From NCBI GenBank assembly GCA_963756715.1, contig CAVWOV010000034.1:12095-76094 (forward strand): a stretch of 64,000 bases of DNA. The letters are read 5' to 3'. A program made the translations under genes and the position numbers. The stretch is from VAZQ01 sp963756715. GTDB lineage: Bacteria > Pseudomonadota > Alphaproteobacteria > Rhizobiales > Xanthobacteraceae. Shown in pieces: positions 61,521-64,000 of the stretch; position 1 is the first letter of the stretch; every line of letters starts with the position of its first letter. The notes beneath the pieces were generated by a model. That model had not been told where the DNA came from. It saw nothing but the letters and a program-made list of their open reading frames with translations, and made no database searches.

Positions 61521-62756
61521 ATGCAACGCGTGATCGGCATGGACATCCACCGCACTTTCGCGGAGGTGGTTTTCTGGGAGGCAGGTCGGCTCCGGTCGGT
61601 CGGGCGGGTAGATATGACCCGCTCGGGGCTTGAGGGGTTTGGTCGCAGCTTGAGCAAGGAAGACGAGGTCGTCGTCGAGGCAACCGGCAACGCGATGGCG
61701 GTGGTGCGGGTGCTCAGCCCGTATGTTGCGCGAGTGATCGTAGCCAATCCGCTACAAGTGAAGGCGATCGCACATGCTCACGTCAAGACAGACAAGATCG
61801 ACGCAGGCGTGCTGGCGTCGCTGCGGGCAGCGGGCTTCCTGCCGGAGGTCTGGGTACCCGACGCGGATACCGAGTGCCTGCGCCGACTGGTGGCTCGCCG
61901 CAACCAAGTCGTTCGGCATCGGACCCGGATCAAGAATGAGGTGCATGCCATCCTGCAGGCGCATCTCATCCCGCCGTGCCCGCATGCCGATCTGTTCGGC
62001 CGGCTGGGCCGGAGCTGGCTCGGACGGCAGGAGGTGCCAGTCGACGAGCGAGCCGCCGTCGAGCGGCACTTGCGCGAACTCGACCGGCTGGGCGAGGATC
62101 TTGAGATTCTCGACCGCGAGATCGCCGAGAGGGTGATCGAGGATCCGTCAGTCAAGCGTCTCCTGACCATCACCGGCGTCAATATCATCGTTGCGGCAGG
62201 CCTCGTCGCCGCGATTGGCGATATCCGACGCTTCTCCTCGCCGCAGAAGCTCGTGAGCTATGTCGGGCTCAATCCGCGGGTCCGTCAATCGGGTCTTGGT
62301 TTGGCGCAGCATGGACGCATCAGCAAGCGCGGTCGTAGCCACGCGCGCGCCATGCTGGTCGAAGCGGCCTGGGCTGCCTCCAAGGCGCCGGGCCCGCTGC
62401 GTTCGTTCTTCTTGCGTATCCGAGCCCGACGTGGTCACCAGGTCGCAGCGGTCGCCGTGGCACGCAAGCTCGCCGTGCTCTGCTGGCATTTGCTGACCAA
62501 GGATGCCGAGTACCAATGGGCGCGTCCCGCGCTGGTCGCCAACAAGATACGCGCGATGCAGCTACAGGCTGGACAGCCGGCAAGAAAGGGCAACAAGCGC
62601 GGCGCGGCCTATGCCTACAACATCAAGGAACTGCGCGACCGGGAGATCGATGTCGCGCGCCACGCTGAACATGCCTACGAACAGTTCGTCAGCCGATGGC
62701 AGCCGCGTGGTCCTGGTAAGCGGCGCACGGGTGCCGCCAATGAGGAGCGACGGTGA
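61521..62756 (+). CDS. IS110-family transposase (DEDD recombinase)
   Basis: This is a recombinase of the bridge-RNA-guided family. The N-terminal RuvC-like DEDD domain has MDIHRTFAEV (first Asp near residue 8), VVVEATGNA (Glu near 60) and KTDKIDAGVLA (Asp pair near 100). The C-terminal transposase_20 domain has LLTITGVNIIVAAGLVAAIG and SSPQKLVSYVGLNPRVRQSG, which should carry the catalytic Ser. 411 residues, no frameshift. GAGAGGAGCAGGA precedes the ATG. It appears functional. Confidence 0.93.
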   Translation: MQRVIGMDIHRTFAEVVFWEAGRLRSVGRVDMTRSGLEGFGRSLSKEDEVVVEATGNAMAVVRVLSPYVARVIVANPLQVKAIAHAHVKTDKIDAGVLASLRAAGFLPEVWVPDADTECLRRLVARRNQVVRHRTRIKNEVHAILQAHLIPPCPHADLFGRLGRSWLGRQEVPVDERAAVERHLRELDRLGEDLEILDREIAERVIEDPSVKRLLTITGVNIIVAAGLVAAIGDIRRFSSPQKLVSYVGLNPRVRQSGLGLAQHGRISKRGRSHARAMLVEAAWAASKAPGPLRSFFLRIRARRGHQVAAVAVARKLAVLCWHLLTKDAEYQWARPALVANKIRAMQLQAGQPARKGNKRGAAYAYNIKELRDREIDVARHAEHAYEQFVSRWQPRGPGKRRTGAANEERR

Positions 62757-62851
62757 CGGCTGCGCGGCCGGGCTGACATCCTCGGGCCCGGCTCTTTGCC
62801 ACGCGGTCACCCGTGCCCCTCCAGAATAGCAGATCACGCAGCAGAAAAGAC

Positions 62852-62857
62852 TTGTCG
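62852..62857 (+). promoter_or_regulatory. -35 half of the junction promoter at the IS110 right end
   Basis: TTGTCG is 9 bases from the right edge. Joined to the left end through one GT it pairs with TATGAG at 61278 with a 17-base spacer (9 + 2 + 6). Outward-facing -35 boxes at right ends are known for circle-forming IS elements. Confidence 0.5.
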
Positions 62858-62868
62858 ATCTCATCCGT

Positions 62869-63903
62869 CGTGCGCAAGTGCTTCCAGTGCTCAGCGGGGA
62901 AGTCGTAGAAGGTGAGCAGCACGTCACGATCCTTTACCAGACATTCGACCGCCTTGTCGTACTTCGCGCCGTAGAGTTCCGCGAAAGCATCGAAGGCAGC
63001 CTCGGCGTCCTTCCTGGTCTCAGCCATCCAGATGTTTTGGAGCGCCCGCTTGGCTTTGCCCTGCAAACTCTTCGGCAGCCTGTTGAAGACGTTGGCAGTC
63101 TTGTGCACCCAGCAGCGTTGCTCGCGCGTCTTGGGCCAGACCTCGGGAAGCGCCTTCCAAAATCCGAGCGCACCGTCGGCGACCGCGAGTTCCGGCCCCA
63201 TCGCAAGTCCACGTCGCTTGAGATCGAGCAGAAGCTCCTTCCACGACTGCGCACTCTCGCGCACACCGTCGACCAAGCCGACCAATTCCTTCTTGCCCTC
63301 CGGCGTCGCGCCGATGATCACGAGCAGGCACTGCGCGTCATCCTCAAGGCGGGCCTGCACGTGGATGCCGTCGACCCAGAAGTAAACGTAGCGTTTGGCG
63401 GACAGGTCGCGGTCGAGCCAGCGGGCGTGTTCGTCGACCCAAGCCTCTTTCAACCGCGCAATGGTCGAAGCAGACAGTCCGCCGGCGTCCTTGCCGAGCA
63501 AGGCAGCCAACGCCTCCTCGAAGTCGCCGGTGGAGATGCCCTTCAAGTAGAGGATCGGGATCAGCACTTCGAGGCTCTTCGTGCGCCGCGCGTAGGGCGG
63601 CAGAATGGTCGGGCTGAAGCGAATCCGTTCACCACCGACAGCCTCCCGGTCGCGCACCCGCGGCTGGCGCACCGCTACCGATCCGATGCCGGTCATGATC
63701 GCGCGCTCGGGCAGATGCCCGTGACGCACGACGCGCTGGTGGCCCGCCTCGGTCTTAAGATCGGCATATCGCCCCAGGAAGTCAGCGACTTCCGTCTCGA
63801 CGGCCTGCGTCAGCAGGGCATGCGCCCCGTTGCGCAAAATCTCAGTGAGCGAATCGGTGAAGGTCCCTGGCTGAGCCAGCTTGATGACGTTAGTGTCGGT
63901 CAC
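62869..63903 (-). pseudogene. IS256-family transposase, N-terminal part
   Basis: The frame runs from MTDTNVIKLAQPGTFTDSLT through the first catalytic Asp (VYFWVDGIHVQAR) and the second (AVADGALGFWKALPEVWP) to AEHWKHLRTT, where similarity ends at the IS110 junction and foreign codons follow. The catalytic Glu is on the other side of the inserted element, so no active enzyme can be made. Confidence 0.9.
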
Positions 63904-64000
63904 GGCGTATCACTCCTTTGGTGGAGAAGTGGAGGCGTCGAACACCCCCACGATACGCCGCCTTACCCCTTCATGCCGTCACCAACTTCCGCGCATAGCT

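Larger units (their letters stand above)
61272..62866 (+). mobile_element. IS110-family insertion sequence (intact)
   Basis: The borders follow from the broken IS256 transposase: left similarity ends at 61271 and right similarity resumes at 62867. A GT dinucleotide occurs at both edges (61270-61271 and 62867-62868), as expected for the shared core of IS110 recombination, and there are no terminal inverted repeats. The 1595-bp element has a 249-base left end, one transposase gene and a 110-base right end. Confidence 0.88.
61010..64000 (-). mobile_element. IS256-family insertion sequence, interrupted by an IS110-family element
   Basis: Imperfect terminal inverted repeats start AGCTATCGCC at 61010 and, on the other strand, AGCTATGCGC from the last base of the window; both share TTGGTGAC, with about 17 of 25 positions matching. 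Without the inserted 1.6 kb the element is about 1.4 kb, a normal IS256 length. The transposase is split in two. The right flank is outside the window, so target duplication cannot be checked. Confidence 0.85.

Overview
The window is high-GC chromosomal DNA of an alphaproteobacterium, most likely Hyphomicrobiales (Rhizobiales) near Bradyrhizobium, Rhodopseudomonas, Pseudolabrys or Xanthobacteraceae. The evidence is the order of the ribosomal super-operon, the protein types (Bug-type substrate binder, ATP12, fused MFS/spermidine synthase, KorAB with a GltD-like subunit) and palindromic intergenic repeats that I recognise from that group.

Layout. 1-14185 holds tuf (5' end outside the window), tRNA-Trp, secE, nusG, rplK, rplA, then a 5.3-kb accessory insert (Bug receptor and MetE-like enzyme on the minus strand, DUF3300 and DUF2950 proteins on the plus strand), then rplJ, rplL and rpoB. 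rpoC (14346-18590) ends in a strong terminator. 18788-23538 carries a small secreted protein, a class A penicillin-binding protein and a second secreted protein. A good sigma70-like promoter at 23660 precedes rpsL-rpsG-fusA-tuf-rpsJ and the S10, spc and alpha operons through rplQ (43268). 43324-51720 is housekeeping and accessory (ankyrin lipoprotein, diheme cytochrome c, spermidine-synthase-like membrane protein, DegQ, RarA, RluC, small secreted and repeat proteins). 51749-56420 is a minus-strand 2-oxoacid:ferredoxin oxidoreductase operon. ATP12 and an acyl-CoA carboxylase beta subunit follow. From 60000 the DNA is a decayed, mobile-element-rich margin.

The most interesting structure is at the right end. 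An IS256-family element (about 61010 to the window end) interrupts an AT-richer gene fragment and is itself split by an intact IS110-family element (61272-62866). The non-coding left end of the IS110 element folds into two internal loops. By eye, one loop pairs with both sides of the actual insertion site and the other with the element's own joined ends. This is the layout of an IS110 bridge RNA. The element sits in the IS256 codons next to the catalytic Glu, a conserved part of that family, so it looks like an RNA-guided parasite of another transposon.

A second theme is data quality or epigenetics. About a dozen genes, several of them essential (both tuf copies, rpoB, rplJ, rplE), carry a single-base insertion. 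In four cases the inserted base turns a GANTC (the CcrM methylation site of alphaproteobacteria) into GANNTC, and in three cases it turns CCCGG into CCCGGG. I read most of these as consensus errors at modified motifs, not true gene loss, and annotate the genes across the shifts. The two tuf copies are separately resolved (several synonymous differences) yet share the same shift.
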